Positions 17,004 through 26,456 of a stretch of DNA of 64,000 nt are shown one piece after another. The stretch is taken from assembly GCA_963770035.1 (NCBI GenBank), contig CAVYON010000067.1, positions 248,001 through 312,000 of the forward strand, read 5' to 3'. Each line of letters starts with the position of its first letter. Positions within the stretch are counted from its first letter, which is position 1. The notes beneath the pieces are model-generated. The model ran no database searches and was not told where the DNA came from. It saw only the letters and a program-made list of their open reading frames with translations. Both the position numbers and the translations under genes were made by a program. The DNA is from Roseiarcus sp963770035 (GTDB taxonomy: Bacteria; Pseudomonadota; Alphaproteobacteria; Rhizobiales; Beijerinckiaceae).

Positions 17004-18500
17004 ATGCTGATTGTGGAGACGATCGGTCGGATACGGCGCGAGCATCTGGGCAAGGGGAAGTCGATCAAGGAGATCTCGCGGACCCTGCATCTGTCGCGCA
17101 ACACGGTGCGGCGGATCCTGCGGTCGGGGGAGACGGCGTTTTCCTATGAACGCGAGGTCCAGCCGCGGCCGAAGCTCGGGCCGTGGACGGAGGCGCTCGA
17201 CCGGTTGCTGACGGCGAACGCCGAGGCGACGGCGCGCGAGCGGCTGACGCTGATCCGCATTTACGAGGAGTTGCGGCCTCTCGGCTACCCGGGCGGCTAC
17301 GACGCTGTTCGCCGCTATGCGCGGCGCTGGGGCGAGCAGCACACGAGCGCGACGGCGGAAGCCTACATTCCCCTGACGTTTGCGCCGGGCGAAGCCTACC
17401 AGTTCGACTGGAGCCACGAGATCGTCGTCATCGGCGGGGTGACGACGACAGTGAAGGTCGCCCACGTGCGGCTCTGCATGAGCCGCATGATGTTCGTGCG
17501 CGCCTACCCGCGCGAGACCCAGGAGATGGTGTTCGACGCGCATGACCGCGCCTTCGCGTTTTTCAAGGGCGCATGCACGCGCGGCATCTACGATAATATG
17601 AAGACTGCGGTGGACACGGTCTTCGTCGGCAAGGACCGCCAGTACAATCGCCGCTTCCTCCAGATGTGCTCGCACCACCTCGTCGAGCCGGTCGCCTGCA
17701 CGCCGGCTGCGGGCTGGGAGAAGGGCCAAGTCGAGAACCAGGTCGGGCTGGTGCGCGAGCGCTTCCTCACGCCGCGGCTAAGGGTCAGGAGCTACCACGA
17801 GCTGAACGCCTGGCTCGTCGACAAATGTGTCGTCTGGGCCAAGGCGCACGCCCATCCCGAACAGAGCGGGCGGACGATCTGGGACGTCTTTGAGGAGGAG
17901 CGGCCGAAGCTCATTCCCTATGGCGGACGCTTCGACGGATTCCACGCGCTGCCGGCCTCGGTGTCGAAGACCTGCCTCGTCCGCTTCGACAACAACCGAT
18001 ATTCGGTCAACGCCAGCGCCGTCGGCCGCCCGGTCGACATCCACGCCTACGCCGACCGCATCGTCGTTCGCCAGGACGGGCGGGTTGTCGCGGAGCACCC
18101 GCGCGCGTTCGGCCGCGGCAAGATCGAGTACGATCCCTGGCATTACGTGCCGGTCCTGGCGCGCAAGCCCGGCGCCTTGCGCAACGGCGCGCCGTTCAGG
18201 GACTGGGTGCTGCCCGCGGCGCTGGACCGCATCCAGCGCAAGCTCGCAGGTTCCGACGACGGCGACCGGCAGTTCGTCAAGATTCTCGCCGCGGTGCTCT
18301 CCGACGGATTGCCGGCGGTCGAGGCCGCCTGCACCCAGGCGCTCGCCGAGAATGTTCATTCGGCCGATGTCGTCCTCAACATTCTGGCGCGGCGGCGCGA
18401 TCCCGGGCCGGCGCCGCCGATCCACACTCCCGCCGCGCTCAGCCTGCGCCATGCGCCGGTCGCCGACTGCGCCCGCTACGACACCTTAAGGAGCGCCTGA
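17004..18500 (+). CDS. istA: IS21 transposase IstA
   Basis: 498 residues, intact. N-terminal helix-turn-helix (SIKEISRTLHLSRNTVRRIL), DDE core beginning AYQFDWSHEIVVI, then GACTRGIYDNMKTAVDTVFV and the Glu in GQVENQVGLVRERF, and the C-terminal barrel (RYSVNASAVGRPVDIHAYAD). The stop is 3 bases before istB, so the two are co-translated. A second, frameshifted copy lies at 36721-38218. Confidence 0.95.
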   Translation: MLIVETIGRIRREHLGKGKSIKEISRTLHLSRNTVRRILRSGETAFSYEREVQPRPKLGPWTEALDRLLTANAEATARERLTLIRIYEELRPLGYPGGYDAVRRYARRWGEQHTSATAEAYIPLTFAPGEAYQFDWSHEIVVIGGVTTTVKVAHVRLCMSRMMFVRAYPRETQEMVFDAHDRAFAFFKGACTRGIYDNMKTAVDTVFVGKDRQYNRRFLQMCSHHLVEPVACTPAAGWEKGQVENQVGLVRERFLTPRLRVRSYHELNAWLVDKCVVWAKAHAHPEQSGRTIWDVFEEERPKLIPYGGRFDGFHALPASVSKTCLVRFDNNRYSVNASAVGRPVDIHAYADRIVVRQDGRVVAEHPRAFGRGKIEYDPWHYVPVLARKPGALRNGAPFRDWVLPAALDRIQRKLAGSDDGDRQFVKILAAVLSDGLPAVEAACTQALAENVHSADVVLNILARRRDPGPAPPIHTPAALSLRHAPVADCARYDTLRSA

Positions 18501-18502
18501 CG

Positions 18503-19231
18503 ATGGAGCGGACCGAAGTCCTCGACATGATGGGCGAGCTGAAGCTCTTCGGCATGAAGGCCGCCTACGACGAGACGCTCGCGACCGCGCTCAAGCGCCA
18601 GCACGAGCCGCAGCGCTTCGTCGGCGACCTCCTGCGCGCCGAGATCTCGGAGAAGCAGGCGCGGTCGATCAAGTATCAGATCACAGCCTCCAAGCTGCCG
18701 CTCGCCAAGGACCTCGATGACTTCGCCTTCAAGGACACGCCGATCAACGAGGCCCTCGTTCGCGACCTCGCCGGCGGCGGCTTCATCGCCCAGCAGCGCA
18801 ACGCCGTGTTCATCGGCGGAACCGGCACCGGCAAGACGCACGCAGTGATCGCCATTGCACGAAGCTGCATCCGCGCCGGACGGCGCGGGCGCTTCTTCAC
18901 CACCGTCGATCTCGTCAACCAGCTCGAGGCCGAGACGCGCGCCGGACGCCAGGGCCGCATCGCCGATTATCTCACCCGCATGGACTTCGTCGTCCTCGAC
19001 GAGCTCGGCTACCTGCCGTTCGCCCAGGCCGGCGGCCAGCTTCTCTTTCACCTCGTCAGCCGGCTCTACGAGCGCACCTCGATCCTGGTCACCACCAATC
19101 TCGCCTTCGGCGAATGGCCGAGCGTGTTCGGCGATCCCAAGATGACCACGGCGCTGCTCGATCGCCTCACCCATCACTGCGACATCGTCGAGACCGGGAA
19201 CGAGAGCTGGCGCTTCAAGAACCGCGCTTGA
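18503..19231 (+). CDS. istB: IS21 helper ATPase IstB
   Basis: 242 residues. Walker A FIGGTGTGKTHA near residue 110, Walker B FVVLDELGYLPFAQ near 165, and the conserved LVTTNLAFGEWPSVFGDPKM. IstB recruits IstA and selects targets. Intact here; the copy at 33391-36718 is split and frameshifted. Confidence 0.95.
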   Translation: MERTEVLDMMGELKLFGMKAAYDETLATALKRQHEPQRFVGDLLRAEISEKQARSIKYQITASKLPLAKDLDDFAFKDTPINEALVRDLAGGGFIAQQRNAVFIGGTGTGKTHAVIAIARSCIRAGRRGRFFTTVDLVNQLEAETRAGRQGRIADYLTRMDFVVLDELGYLPFAQAGGQLLFHLVSRLYERTSILVTTNLAFGEWPSVFGDPKMTTALLDRLTHHCDIVETGNESWRFKNRA

Positions 19232-19280
19232 GCGTTGTCTCATGACCGGGATTTCGTGACGTCACGCTTCGGAGTGGACC

Positions 19281-19592
19281 ATGCCGCGCAAGCCGATCGG
19301 CGAGCGACCGATGACCGACGCCGAGCGCCAGGCGCGCTGTCGCGCCGCTCGGGAGTCCGGGACGCCGGCAGTCCGGATATGGCGACCCCTCGATCACCGC
19401 AGTCGCGCCAAGCGCTGGCGCGACGCTGTCTCCGAGCTGACCACGTTGCAGGGTCAGTATACCGCCTGGCTGGAAGCTCTGCCGGAGAACCTACAGGACA
19501 GCGCCACCGCCGAGGCGTTGCAGGCGATCTGCGACCTCGACCTCACTGAACTCCAGGCGATCGTTCCGCCCCGCGGCTTCGGCCGAGATTGA
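19281..19592 (+). CDS. IS21-associated small protein (103 aa)
   Basis: MPRKPIGERPMTDAERQARC followed by RVWRP-like basic segment and a helical half (LTELQAIVPPRGFGRD). It lies behind istB inside the element and is repeated with few changes at 33030-33341, so it belongs to the IS. The start is Arg/Lys-rich with a short predicted helix pair; function unknown, possibly DNA binding. Confidence 0.65.
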   Translation: MPRKPIGERPMTDAERQARCRAARESGTPAVRIWRPLDHRSRAKRWRDAVSELTTLQGQYTAWLEALPENLQDSATAEALQAICDLDLTELQAIVPPRGFGRD

Positions 19593-19775
19593 CCCGCGCG
19601 ACGTCCGCTCGGCACGAGAGCCGGCGCTTCAAGAACCGCGCCTACCGACCAACCTCGCCTGCACCTCACCGAACCGCGCTCGCCCCGGCTGCGCAACCCC
19701 GACCAGCTCCGCCGGGGCGAGCGCTACTGTCCGCGCCCTTCCCAAGGGGGGGTCAATTTTGGACGCCGATTGACA

Positions 19776-19910
19776 GGCAGCGCCTTCCTTGTGTATTTCG
19801 ATGAAAATCTCGCCGTGCCGCCCGTCAGGATATTGCCCGTGCGAAAGGTAAACCTTATGGCTTCCGCCCGGCACAACCTCGATCATGTGTTCGTCGACGA
19901 TTGCCAACAA
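19776..19910 (-). pseudogene. nrdJ: B12-dependent ribonucleotide reductase remnant, upstream piece
   Basis: Reads HMIEVVPGGSHKVYLSHGQY then DGRHGEIFIEIHKEGAA up to the IS end at 19776. NrdJ has the same block (YLRTGEY.DG.LGEIFIDMHKEGA). The catalytic N-terminal 600 or more residues are absent; a junction with the epimerase 3' end lies at about 19911-19955. First 7 bases are the right target duplication GGCAGCG. Confidence 0.72.
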
Positions 19911-19955
19911 ACGGCGAGATCGAGCAGTCGGAGAGCGCCACCCGGGAAAGCGCCT

Positions 19956-20843
19956 TTAGGAGTCCAGCTCCGCCGTCAGGCGAATGCTTCCGCTTAGCGA
20001 TTCGCCGGGAGCTAGCCGGCGCCATCCAGGAGATTGTGGGCGTTGGCGCTGTGGCTCATCGGTTCGAAAGCAAAAAACTCGTAATTGTAACCGATTTCAA
20101 AATTCGGGTCGGAGATAAATAGGAAATAACGCCCAAATAGCGCGTCCGCGTCGAGCCTCAGCCGAGCCCGTCGGTCAGGCCATACGATCTCGCTGACCCC
20201 ATCCCAGCCCTCGAATCCGTGGTTCACCCATCGCCGCGGCAGCTCCCGCGCCGTTCTAAAATCAAGATCGGTTGGCACGGCGACCTTCTCTGTCGGCAGC
20301 CAATCGACACCCTCGAGCCATATTTGCGGAGGCGCACGCCCGCAACGTCGTGCCGGCGGTTAAGGGAAAATAGGGATGCCAGCCAAGACCAAACGGCAGC
20401 GCCAACGCGCCCCGATTCACGACGTCGAGCCCGAGCGTGAGGGTCGACCCGTCAAGGGTGAAAGTTTGTGTCGCATCGTAGGTGTATGGGCTTCGAGTGC
20501 GATCGTTACGCATGACAACTCGCGCTCGGTTGGGCCCGCGCTCGGCCACGCTCCATTCGGTCGTCCAACCGTCGCCATGCAGATAGTGCTGGTCCCAGTC
20601 CGTGTTCGGCGCGAGAGCATATGCTACGTCTTCAAATTCGAAGCGGTTGCCCCGTACTCTGCTGCCGAATGGCACGAGCGGGAAGCACGCGGATTGCCCT
20701 GCATGTCCGGCGACATTGGCGGCCAGCGCGCGCATCAGCGACACATCGGCAACCCTGCCCTTGGCGAAGAAGCGCCAGATCGCCGCCCCGTCGGTGCTGA
20801 CATGCAGGCCGAGCTTTTCATTCTCCAGAGTGAAGACGCTCAC
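19956..20843 (-). pseudogene. Aldose 1-epimerase (galactose mutarotase family), two frameshifts
   Basis: Would interconvert alpha and beta anomers of a sugar. Starts MSVFTLENEKLGLHVSTDGA (ATG 20843), has FGLGWHPYFPL with the active-site His, then a 4-base insertion (TGCG) near 20338-20346 shifts the frame; the next frame gives IWLEGVDWLPTEKVAVPTDL and EFFAFEPMSHSANAHNLLDG. A second shift near 19996 follows GAG; APGESLSGSIRLTAELDS completes the C-terminus. It lies 78 bp behind the DUF5107 gene and belongs with the sugar importer. Confidence 0.8.
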
Positions 20844-20921
20844 AGCCCCCGTCCGCTTCTTATAGCGGGCTTTTCGCCACGACCCACGCCGGTGCTTCGA
20901 CGGGCGAGCACGATAGCGTAC

Positions 20922-23900
20922 TCACGCACTGCCGATCTCAGCGAGCAGATCGACCGCGGCAGCGTGGTTGGGGTCTTCCCGAAGCACCAACTCCAGCAGG
21001 TCGCGAGCCCGACGAGTGTCGCCGAGTGCCAAACTCGCCTGCGCAAGCATGAAGTGAGCGCTACGCTGCTGCGTTTTCTGGAGATCTCCGTCAAACAACA
21101 ACAAGTTTGGCAAAGACGTGGCGAAATAGTCGATCTTTGCGGGCGTAACGAGGAGAGCCTCGGCATAGTCGCTGAGCCCCCTAATCATCGCCGCGGCTTC
21201 CTGATCCCGTTCAAGGCGCTCGAGAGCCCGGGCCGAGTAAAAAGTCACTTCCGAATAGGCGCGGACGCGCATGCTCTGGAAGTCCCCGCGGAATTCGCCC
21301 GCCAGCGCCCAGTGACGTCGCGCGGCGGCGTCGTCCTTGGACGCGGCGCAAGCGCAGCCGAGCCAGTAATGGACGTCGCTTTGGTTCGCGAGCAGATGCT
21401 TGGCCTCGCTCAATGTCCTAGGAATATCGATCGCCGCTTCAAAATGCCGGCGCGCTTCTGCGGCGCGGCCAGCGGCCAACTCCCGACGTCCTAGCGCAAG
21501 GCGGGTTCGGACATATTGGTGAAGCGCCATCCCCTCTCCGCCCTCCCAGGGGTGGAATCGGCGGCGGGTCAAAATCTCCAGAGCCTCATCGTGAGCGCCG
21601 ACTTGGTTCAGCAGCGCGCAAAACTCGACGGAGAGATCGTCGCGCTGATCGACGAGGCTTCGATGCTTGCGCAATCCAGCCAGCCGCTCGGCAGGAAAGC
21701 GGCCGATGCGCTTCCACAGCTGATCGCGTTCATAGAGCAGTCGCGCGTCGCCCGGCGCGGCTGCAAAGGCCCGCTCGTAGCAGTTCGTCGCCTCGAGCGG
21801 ATCATTGCGCACGTTGAAGGCGCCGATGCCGAGATTGCGCCACACGATTGAAAACGTCGGGTCAAGTCCGGCCGAGGCTCGCCAGCAAGCGAGGGCCTCA
21901 TCATAACGCTGACGGTCATAGAGAAGATTGCCTAGGTAGTAGTGCGCGTTCGGATCGGCCGGATCGGCGGCGATGGCTCCCTGCAAAATGGCGATCTCTT
22001 CGAGTTGCGCAGGAAAGCAATAGTCGGGACTCGCGGCACGCGCCTGCTTGCCATGGATGAGTGCGGTCGCCTCGTCGCCCATTTGCCTGGCGAAGTGCGC
22101 CATATAATAATGAATGAGCGGCGCAGCGCCGGAAAGGGGCTCGGCGAAGGCACCTTCCAGCGCCTTCAATGTTTCGCCGTACAAGCCGGCCCGCGCGAAA
22201 TCCAGGGCGAGGTCGAGACGATTCTGGCCTCGGCTCGCCGGGGCGCCGTCGACGAGATATCGGGCCCAATCATCGAGCGGATCCAGCGCCAGCGTCTCGC
22301 GCAGCAGCGTCGAGGCGGCCTGGTCCCGGCCAAGACGCCGCAGTACGATCGCCTTGAGATTGCGGGCGCGAAGATTGTCCGAGCCTCTGCGCAAGCTCAT
22401 GTCCAGGTGCTCGAGCGCATTCGCCCAATCGCCGCGCCCGCAGTCGATCTCGGCCAAGGCGTGAAAGCCGGGTCCGCTCCAGGCCGCGTTCCAGGTCGCT
22501 TTGTATAAAGTCGCGTAAGCTTCGTCGTCACGTCCAAGGAAACGCAAGGTCAGGCCGAGATTGTAGAGAGCCTCGCCGTCGTAGGGATTGGGATTGCGTC
22601 TGAGCAGACGCTGCAGCGCGGAGCGAAAATGCGACTCCGCCTGAGCGAATTCGCCGCGTCGGAGGTGCCATAGACCCAGCGCGTTGTTGCAGCGGCTGTC
22701 CAGCGGATCGCGCCGGAGCGCCTCGCGCCAGTAGTCGTCCGGCGCCCGCGTTGCGTGGCGATACTGCTCGATGTGCAGCCCGGTGACGTAAAGCTCATCG
22801 ACGCTCCCGATGTCGGCCGGCTCGGGCGGTTCGGTCGCGGGTTCGGGCGCTGCGGCGCCAGGCGGTTCTGGCCGATAGGCGATCACCTCCATTCCCGTCG
22901 CGTCGCAGACGCGAAGACGCAGATCCGCGCCTGCGACCCCTGCGGGCAGCGCGAGCGTCTGGGTGAAGGGCATGTCCGGCCGGAGCGATCGTTTCCACCG
23001 CCCGAGACCGCCTTCATCCGTTTCGAGAATGATAGCGGCGTCAGCAAGAGGCGTTGGCACGGCGACGCCGATTCGAATGGCGTCTACGCCGACCGATAGG
23101 TGCAGTGCGGCGGCGAGGTTGGCCTGTTGCACCGTGCCGATTGCCCGGATCGGATACCAGTACTGCCTAAATTCCTTGGTCTCTCCCGGAGCGAGAAACG
23201 AGAAGTCGGGTTGGTTGTCGGTGTACGCGCCGGCCATCAGCTCGATGTACGGGCGATACGCGCCCTCATCGTCGGGTTCGGTCAGATTGCGGTCCCAAGC
23301 GTAGCCGAAGGCGTGGTTGCCCCACGTCCACTGCTTCTTGCCGGGAGCAATGTGATGATTGGCGACATGGACGATTTCAGCGGCCGCCTTGTGATCGTAG
23401 CCGCCGAAGAAATCGCCCTTCGTCCCCAGACACATGTAGCTCGTCGGCACCGGAATGTTGGCGTACCAGGAAAGGTCGTTCGCCGGGTATGTCCCCGGCG
23501 GCACGAACTGGGCCGGCAGCTCGTGCTGCGGAACGCCTTCCAGGCCTCGCTTGCCATAGTCTACGCCGTAGTAACTGCCCTGACACAACGGAAAGGCGCT
23601 GATGGCGCGCTTCGCGTGATCGGCGACATAGCGGACGTCAGTCGGAAAGAAGCTCTGGTACTGCTCGTGAACGGCTGTCGCGACGTTCGCCCACCAGAGA
23701 AAGGTCTGCACCAGGGGCGTGCGGTTGTAGAGGCGAACCTTCAGCTCGATTGCGGCTGATCCAGGGCGCAGGCAGACGCCATGCATGCCCTTCATCCGGT
23801 TCATCGGTTCGTGCTCGCTGAGCCACACAGTGCAACTGCCATCAGGCTCGTTCTCGATGGCGAAGTCGACCGGCATGAATGTGCTCGGTCGATGGTGCTG

Positions 23901-24299
23901 CGGCCAGTTGAACTCGATGCCGCCGCTAATCCAGGGACCGGCCAGTCCGACAAGCGCCGGCTTGATGACATCCTGGCGATAGATGAAGTCGTAATTGTTC
24001 GTTTTATCACGCGCCAGGTGGATGCGACCGCCGAGCTCCGGCAGGATCATGACTCGGATGAACTCGTTCTCCAGATGAACGGCGGCCCACGCGCGGTCGT
24101 GCGGGACATCGGCGATACGGTCATAGAAGGGCAGCGGATACACTCGGCCGCTAGAGCCCTGATAAACTCGCTTCTCGATGAACATCGGATTGCGATCGGG
24201 ATCGAGCGGCGCAAAGGTCGGAATTGACACCGGCTCCGTCCATGCCTTCACCGGGCCGGACAGCTCGTTCGGCGCCGCAGGAAGCGATATCTGGCGCAT
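20922..24299 (-). CDS. DUF5107 and TPR-repeat protein (1125 aa)
   Basis: Two parts. Residues about 25-420 form the DUF5107 region, a carbohydrate-binding-like beta-sandwich: VYQGSSGRVYPLPFYDRIAD, LPELGGRIHLARDKTNNYDF, GGIEFNWPQHHRPSTF and QWTWGNHAFGYAWDRNLTEP. The rest, from about 480, is TPR-like helical repeats (ALRRDPLDSRCNNALGLWHL; ADPADPNAHYYLGNLLYDRQ). The N-terminal part resembles mutarotase-type sandwiches, agreeing with the epimerase and sugar transporter beside it. No signal peptide seen, so probably cytosolic. ATG 24299 lies 55 bp from a shared operator. Intact; a sugar-processing role is inferred. Confidence 0.82.
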   Translation of the reverse strand: MRQISLPAAPNELSGPVKAWTEPVSIPTFAPLDPDRNPMFIEKRVYQGSSGRVYPLPFYDRIADVPHDRAWAAVHLENEFIRVMILPELGGRIHLARDKTNNYDFIYRQDVIKPALVGLAGPWISGGIEFNWPQHHRPSTFMPVDFAIENEPDGSCTVWLSEHEPMNRMKGMHGVCLRPGSAAIELKVRLYNRTPLVQTFLWWANVATAVHEQYQSFFPTDVRYVADHAKRAISAFPLCQGSYYGVDYGKRGLEGVPQHELPAQFVPPGTYPANDLSWYANIPVPTSYMCLGTKGDFFGGYDHKAAAEIVHVANHHIAPGKKQWTWGNHAFGYAWDRNLTEPDDEGAYRPYIELMAGAYTDNQPDFSFLAPGETKEFRQYWYPIRAIGTVQQANLAAALHLSVGVDAIRIGVAVPTPLADAAIILETDEGGLGRWKRSLRPDMPFTQTLALPAGVAGADLRLRVCDATGMEVIAYRPEPPGAAAPEPATEPPEPADIGSVDELYVTGLHIEQYRHATRAPDDYWREALRRDPLDSRCNNALGLWHLRRGEFAQAESHFRSALQRLLRRNPNPYDGEALYNLGLTLRFLGRDDEAYATLYKATWNAAWSGPGFHALAEIDCGRGDWANALEHLDMSLRRGSDNLRARNLKAIVLRRLGRDQAASTLLRETLALDPLDDWARYLVDGAPASRGQNRLDLALDFARAGLYGETLKALEGAFAEPLSGAAPLIHYYMAHFARQMGDEATALIHGKQARAASPDYCFPAQLEEIAILQGAIAADPADPNAHYYLGNLLYDRQRYDEALACWRASAGLDPTFSIVWRNLGIGAFNVRNDPLEATNCYERAFAAAPGDARLLYERDQLWKRIGRFPAERLAGLRKHRSLVDQRDDLSVEFCALLNQVGAHDEALEILTRRRFHPWEGGEGMALHQYVRTRLALGRRELAAGRAAEARRHFEAAIDIPRTLSEAKHLLANQSDVHYWLGCACAASKDDAAARRHWALAGEFRGDFQSMRVRAYSEVTFYSARALERLERDQEAAAMIRGLSDYAEALLVTPAKIDYFATSLPNLLLFDGDLQKTQQRSAHFMLAQASLALGDTRRARDLLELVLREDPNHAAAVDLLAEIGSA

Positions 24300-24353
24300 G
24301 CTTCCCCTCTATCTCTCTGCGGTCTGCGCATTTTCCAGAATGTCGATCCAAGA

Positions 24354-24394
24354 GGAATGGGACGAACGCTGGAAAGCATGCACGATGCTCTGAT
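24354..24394. promoter_or_regulatory. Operator copy 1 of the sugar module
   Basis: A 41-bp block GGAATGGnnnG[A/G]ACGCTGGA...CTCTGAT shared with 29095-29135. Core AGCAT-GCACG-ATGCT is a perfect inverted repeat; copy 2 has AGTAT-GGACG-ATACT, so both arms changed together. It lies between DUF5107 (-) and araC (+), 55 bp upstream of the former. Confidence 0.82.
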
Positions 24395-24407
24395 ATCCTT
24401 TGGCTCC

Positions 24408-25304
24408 ATGGAAGGTGTTCAGGTGCCGCGCATTGCTGAAGGTTTCCCAGGCCAGCGCGCAATCGTTTTGCCGCGACCGGTCATCGCTGCCTGGCTGAGC
24501 GCGGCCCCCCTGCTGGAACTCTCGCCGAGCGACGTCGGTCATTTTCCACATGCCCGATGGCATCATCGCGAGCGGCCCGAAGGTTCGCCAGAGCTCATCT
24601 TTCTCTGGTGCTTCCAGGGCGAGGGATGGCTGACGCTCGCCGGCGAGACGTTTCCTATTCACGCTGGACAGGCCGCCGTGATTCCGCCCGGCGCCCCGCA
24701 TGTCTACGGGGCGGACCACGCGTCGCCGTGGACGATTTACTGGGTCCATGCGGTCGGTCCGAAAATCAGCGAGGTCCAGCGACTCTTGGGCGCTCGGCTT
24801 CGGCAGCCGATCCTGACCCTGGGACAGGACCGGGGACTGGCGAGTCTCTTCGAGCAGATGCTGAGCCTGCTCGAGCGCGGTTACAGCGCCCAGAACCTGC
24901 TGGGGGCTTCGCTCTTCCTGGCGCAGGTGGTCGCCCGCGTCGCTCTCGGTTCGAACCGGCCGAATGAAGCCGCCGAATCGACCGAGGAACGCATCGAAAA
25001 CGTCGTCTCGTTCATGCTGGGCAGTCTGGATCGCAACCTCTGCGTCGACGAGCTGGCTAGACACTGCAAGCTGTCGCCGTCGCATTTCGCAGCGCTGTTC
25101 AAGAAGCGGACCGGATTTAGCGCAATCGACTTTTTCCTTCGTCTCAAGATGCAACGCGCGTGCCGCTTGCTGGAAACCTCCAACATACCGATCAAGGAAA
25201 TCGCAATCCGGCTGGGGATCGACGATCCGCTCTATTTCTCGCGCAGTTTCCACCGGATCTATGGCTGTTCGCCCACCGAATACCGCCAGCAGCACACAGG
25301 CTGA
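24408..25304 (+). CDS. AraC-family transcriptional regulator
   Basis: 298 residues from ATG 24408. An in-frame ATG at 24357 exists, but translation from it would cross the operator, so I prefer the later start; neither has a strong SD. N-terminal cupin (ELIFLWCFQGEGWLTLAGET; PIHAGQAAVIPPGAPHVYGA), then a C-terminal double helix-turn-helix (LARHCKLSPSHFAALFKKRT; IPIKEIAIRLGIDDPLYFSR). Divergent from the DUF5107/epimerase genes; likely binds the two operators and responds to the transported sugar. Confidence 0.85.
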   Translation: MEGVQVPRIAEGFPGQRAIVLPRPVIAAWLSAAPLLELSPSDVGHFPHARWHHRERPEGSPELIFLWCFQGEGWLTLAGETFPIHAGQAAVIPPGAPHVYGADHASPWTIYWVHAVGPKISEVQRLLGARLRQPILTLGQDRGLASLFEQMLSLLERGYSAQNLLGASLFLAQVVARVALGSNRPNEAAESTEERIENVVSFMLGSLDRNLCVDELARHCKLSPSHFAALFKKRTGFSAIDFFLRLKMQRACRLLETSNIPIKEIAIRLGIDDPLYFSRSFHRIYGCSPTEYRQQHTG

Positions 25305-25427
25305 GACTCGAGGCTCGGGCGGTCGTCGCGATCGACCAAGTCCCGCGCGAGCCTGTCTCGCCGGGTCGTCGACTGCGTCGATCGCGGACGAGAACCTCTT
25401 TCGTCAGAGGCGCCAGTTCGCCTTCGT
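25305..25427. other. Short gap between araC and the importer
   Basis: araC (+) and the permease (-) converge here; no perfect hairpin with T-run was found. Confidence 0.4.
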
Positions 25428-26456
25428 TCACGTCGGCAGACCCACCCCGCGCGCGCCGGCTCGACGCTGCTGGATGACGACCGCAATCACCAGGAGCGCG
25501 CCCTGTGCGATGTCCTGCCAAAAAGAGTTCACGTCGAGGATGATTAGCCCGTTTTGCAGCACGCCGAGCAGCACGACCGCGAAGATCGTGCCGACAATGG
25601 TTCCCTTGCCGCCCTGCATTGAGCAGCCGCCAAGCGCGGCCGCCGTGATGCATTGGAGTTCCAGGCCCTGACTTCCGGAAGTCGGCTGACCAGAACCGGT
25701 GCGCGCCGTCAAAAGAATGCCTGCAAGCGCGGACACGAAGCCGCAGAGCACGTATACACCGAGAATATAGCGGTTCAACGGAATGCCGGCGAGGCGAGCG
25801 GCCGTGGCATTGCCGCCGACGGCGTAGATGTTGCGGCCGACATCGGTGTAGTGGAGCACCAGCTGCGCCATAAGCGCGACCAGCACCAGAATCCAGATCA
25901 GCACCGGAATTCCTACGACCGTTCCACGGGCCAGGAAGACGAACACGTGATCGACGCCCGTGTAACCCTGCGCGCGACCGTTGGAGATCAGGTTGGCGAG
26001 CCCGCGGTAAGCCGCCAATGTCGCCAAGGTGGCGATCACCGCGTTGACGCGGCCATAGACGATGATGACGCCGTTGAGCAGCCCTGTGCCCACGCCCAGC
26101 AGTAAAGCCGTCGCGATGCCCGCTGCGGCACTGTGCGTGGCCATGAACACCATCGCCGACACGACCGAAGTCAGCCCGGCCTGGGAGCTGACCGAAATAT
26201 CGAGGCCGCCGAGCAGCATCACCACGGTCTGCACGACCGAGAGAATGCCAACGATCGCAACTGTCGTACCGATCGTCGCGAGATTGCTGGAATAAAAGAA
26301 GTTGCTGTTCTGGCTGCCGATGAATGCGACAAGCAACGCCAGGGCGATCAGCAGGCTGACGTTCTGCACGCCAATCGCATCGAGGACGCGTCTGAGGGCC
26401 CGGCGCGGAGGGAGATGCGGCGCTGGAGCGGTCGCCCCAGGGATCGACTGGCTCAT
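25428..26456 (-). CDS. ABC sugar importer permease (RbsC/AraH type)
   Basis: 342 residues, about 8-10 membrane helices (VSLLIALALLVAFIGSQNS; ATALLLGVGTGLLNGVIIV). Family blocks: GGLDISVSSQAGLTSVV, GRNIYAVGGNATAARLAGI, and ALGGCSMQGGKGTIVGT, the cytoplasmic coupling region. The start overlaps the ATPase stop (ATGA). Third gene of a binding protein, ATPase, permease operon importing a monosaccharide of unknown identity. Confidence 0.92.
   Translation of the reverse strand: MSQSIPGATAPAPHLPPRRALRRVLDAIGVQNVSLLIALALLVAFIGSQNSNFFYSSNLATIGTTVAIVGILSVVQTVVMLLGGLDISVSSQAGLTSVVSAMVFMATHSAAAGIATALLLGVGTGLLNGVIIVYGRVNAVIATLATLAAYRGLANLISNGRAQGYTGVDHVFVFLARGTVVGIPVLIWILVLVALMAQLVLHYTDVGRNIYAVGGNATAARLAGIPLNRYILGVYVLCGFVSALAGILLTARTGSGQPTSGSQGLELQCITAAALGGCSMQGGKGTIVGTIFAVVLLGVLQNGLIILDVNSFWQDIAQGALLVIAVVIQQRRAGARGVGLPT

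Larger units (their letters stand above)
16890..19775 (+). mobile_element. IS21-family element, complete copy (2886 bp)
   Basis: Left end TGTGTTTCGGCGTGCAAAAT and right end (complement) TGTCAATCGGCGTCCAAAAT align base by base, each followed by TGACCCCC. A second end repeat lies at about 16931-16952, as usual for IS21 multiple terminal repeats. It carries istA, istB and one extra ORF and is inserted in an nrdJ remnant with a 7-bp duplication. Confidence 0.93.
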
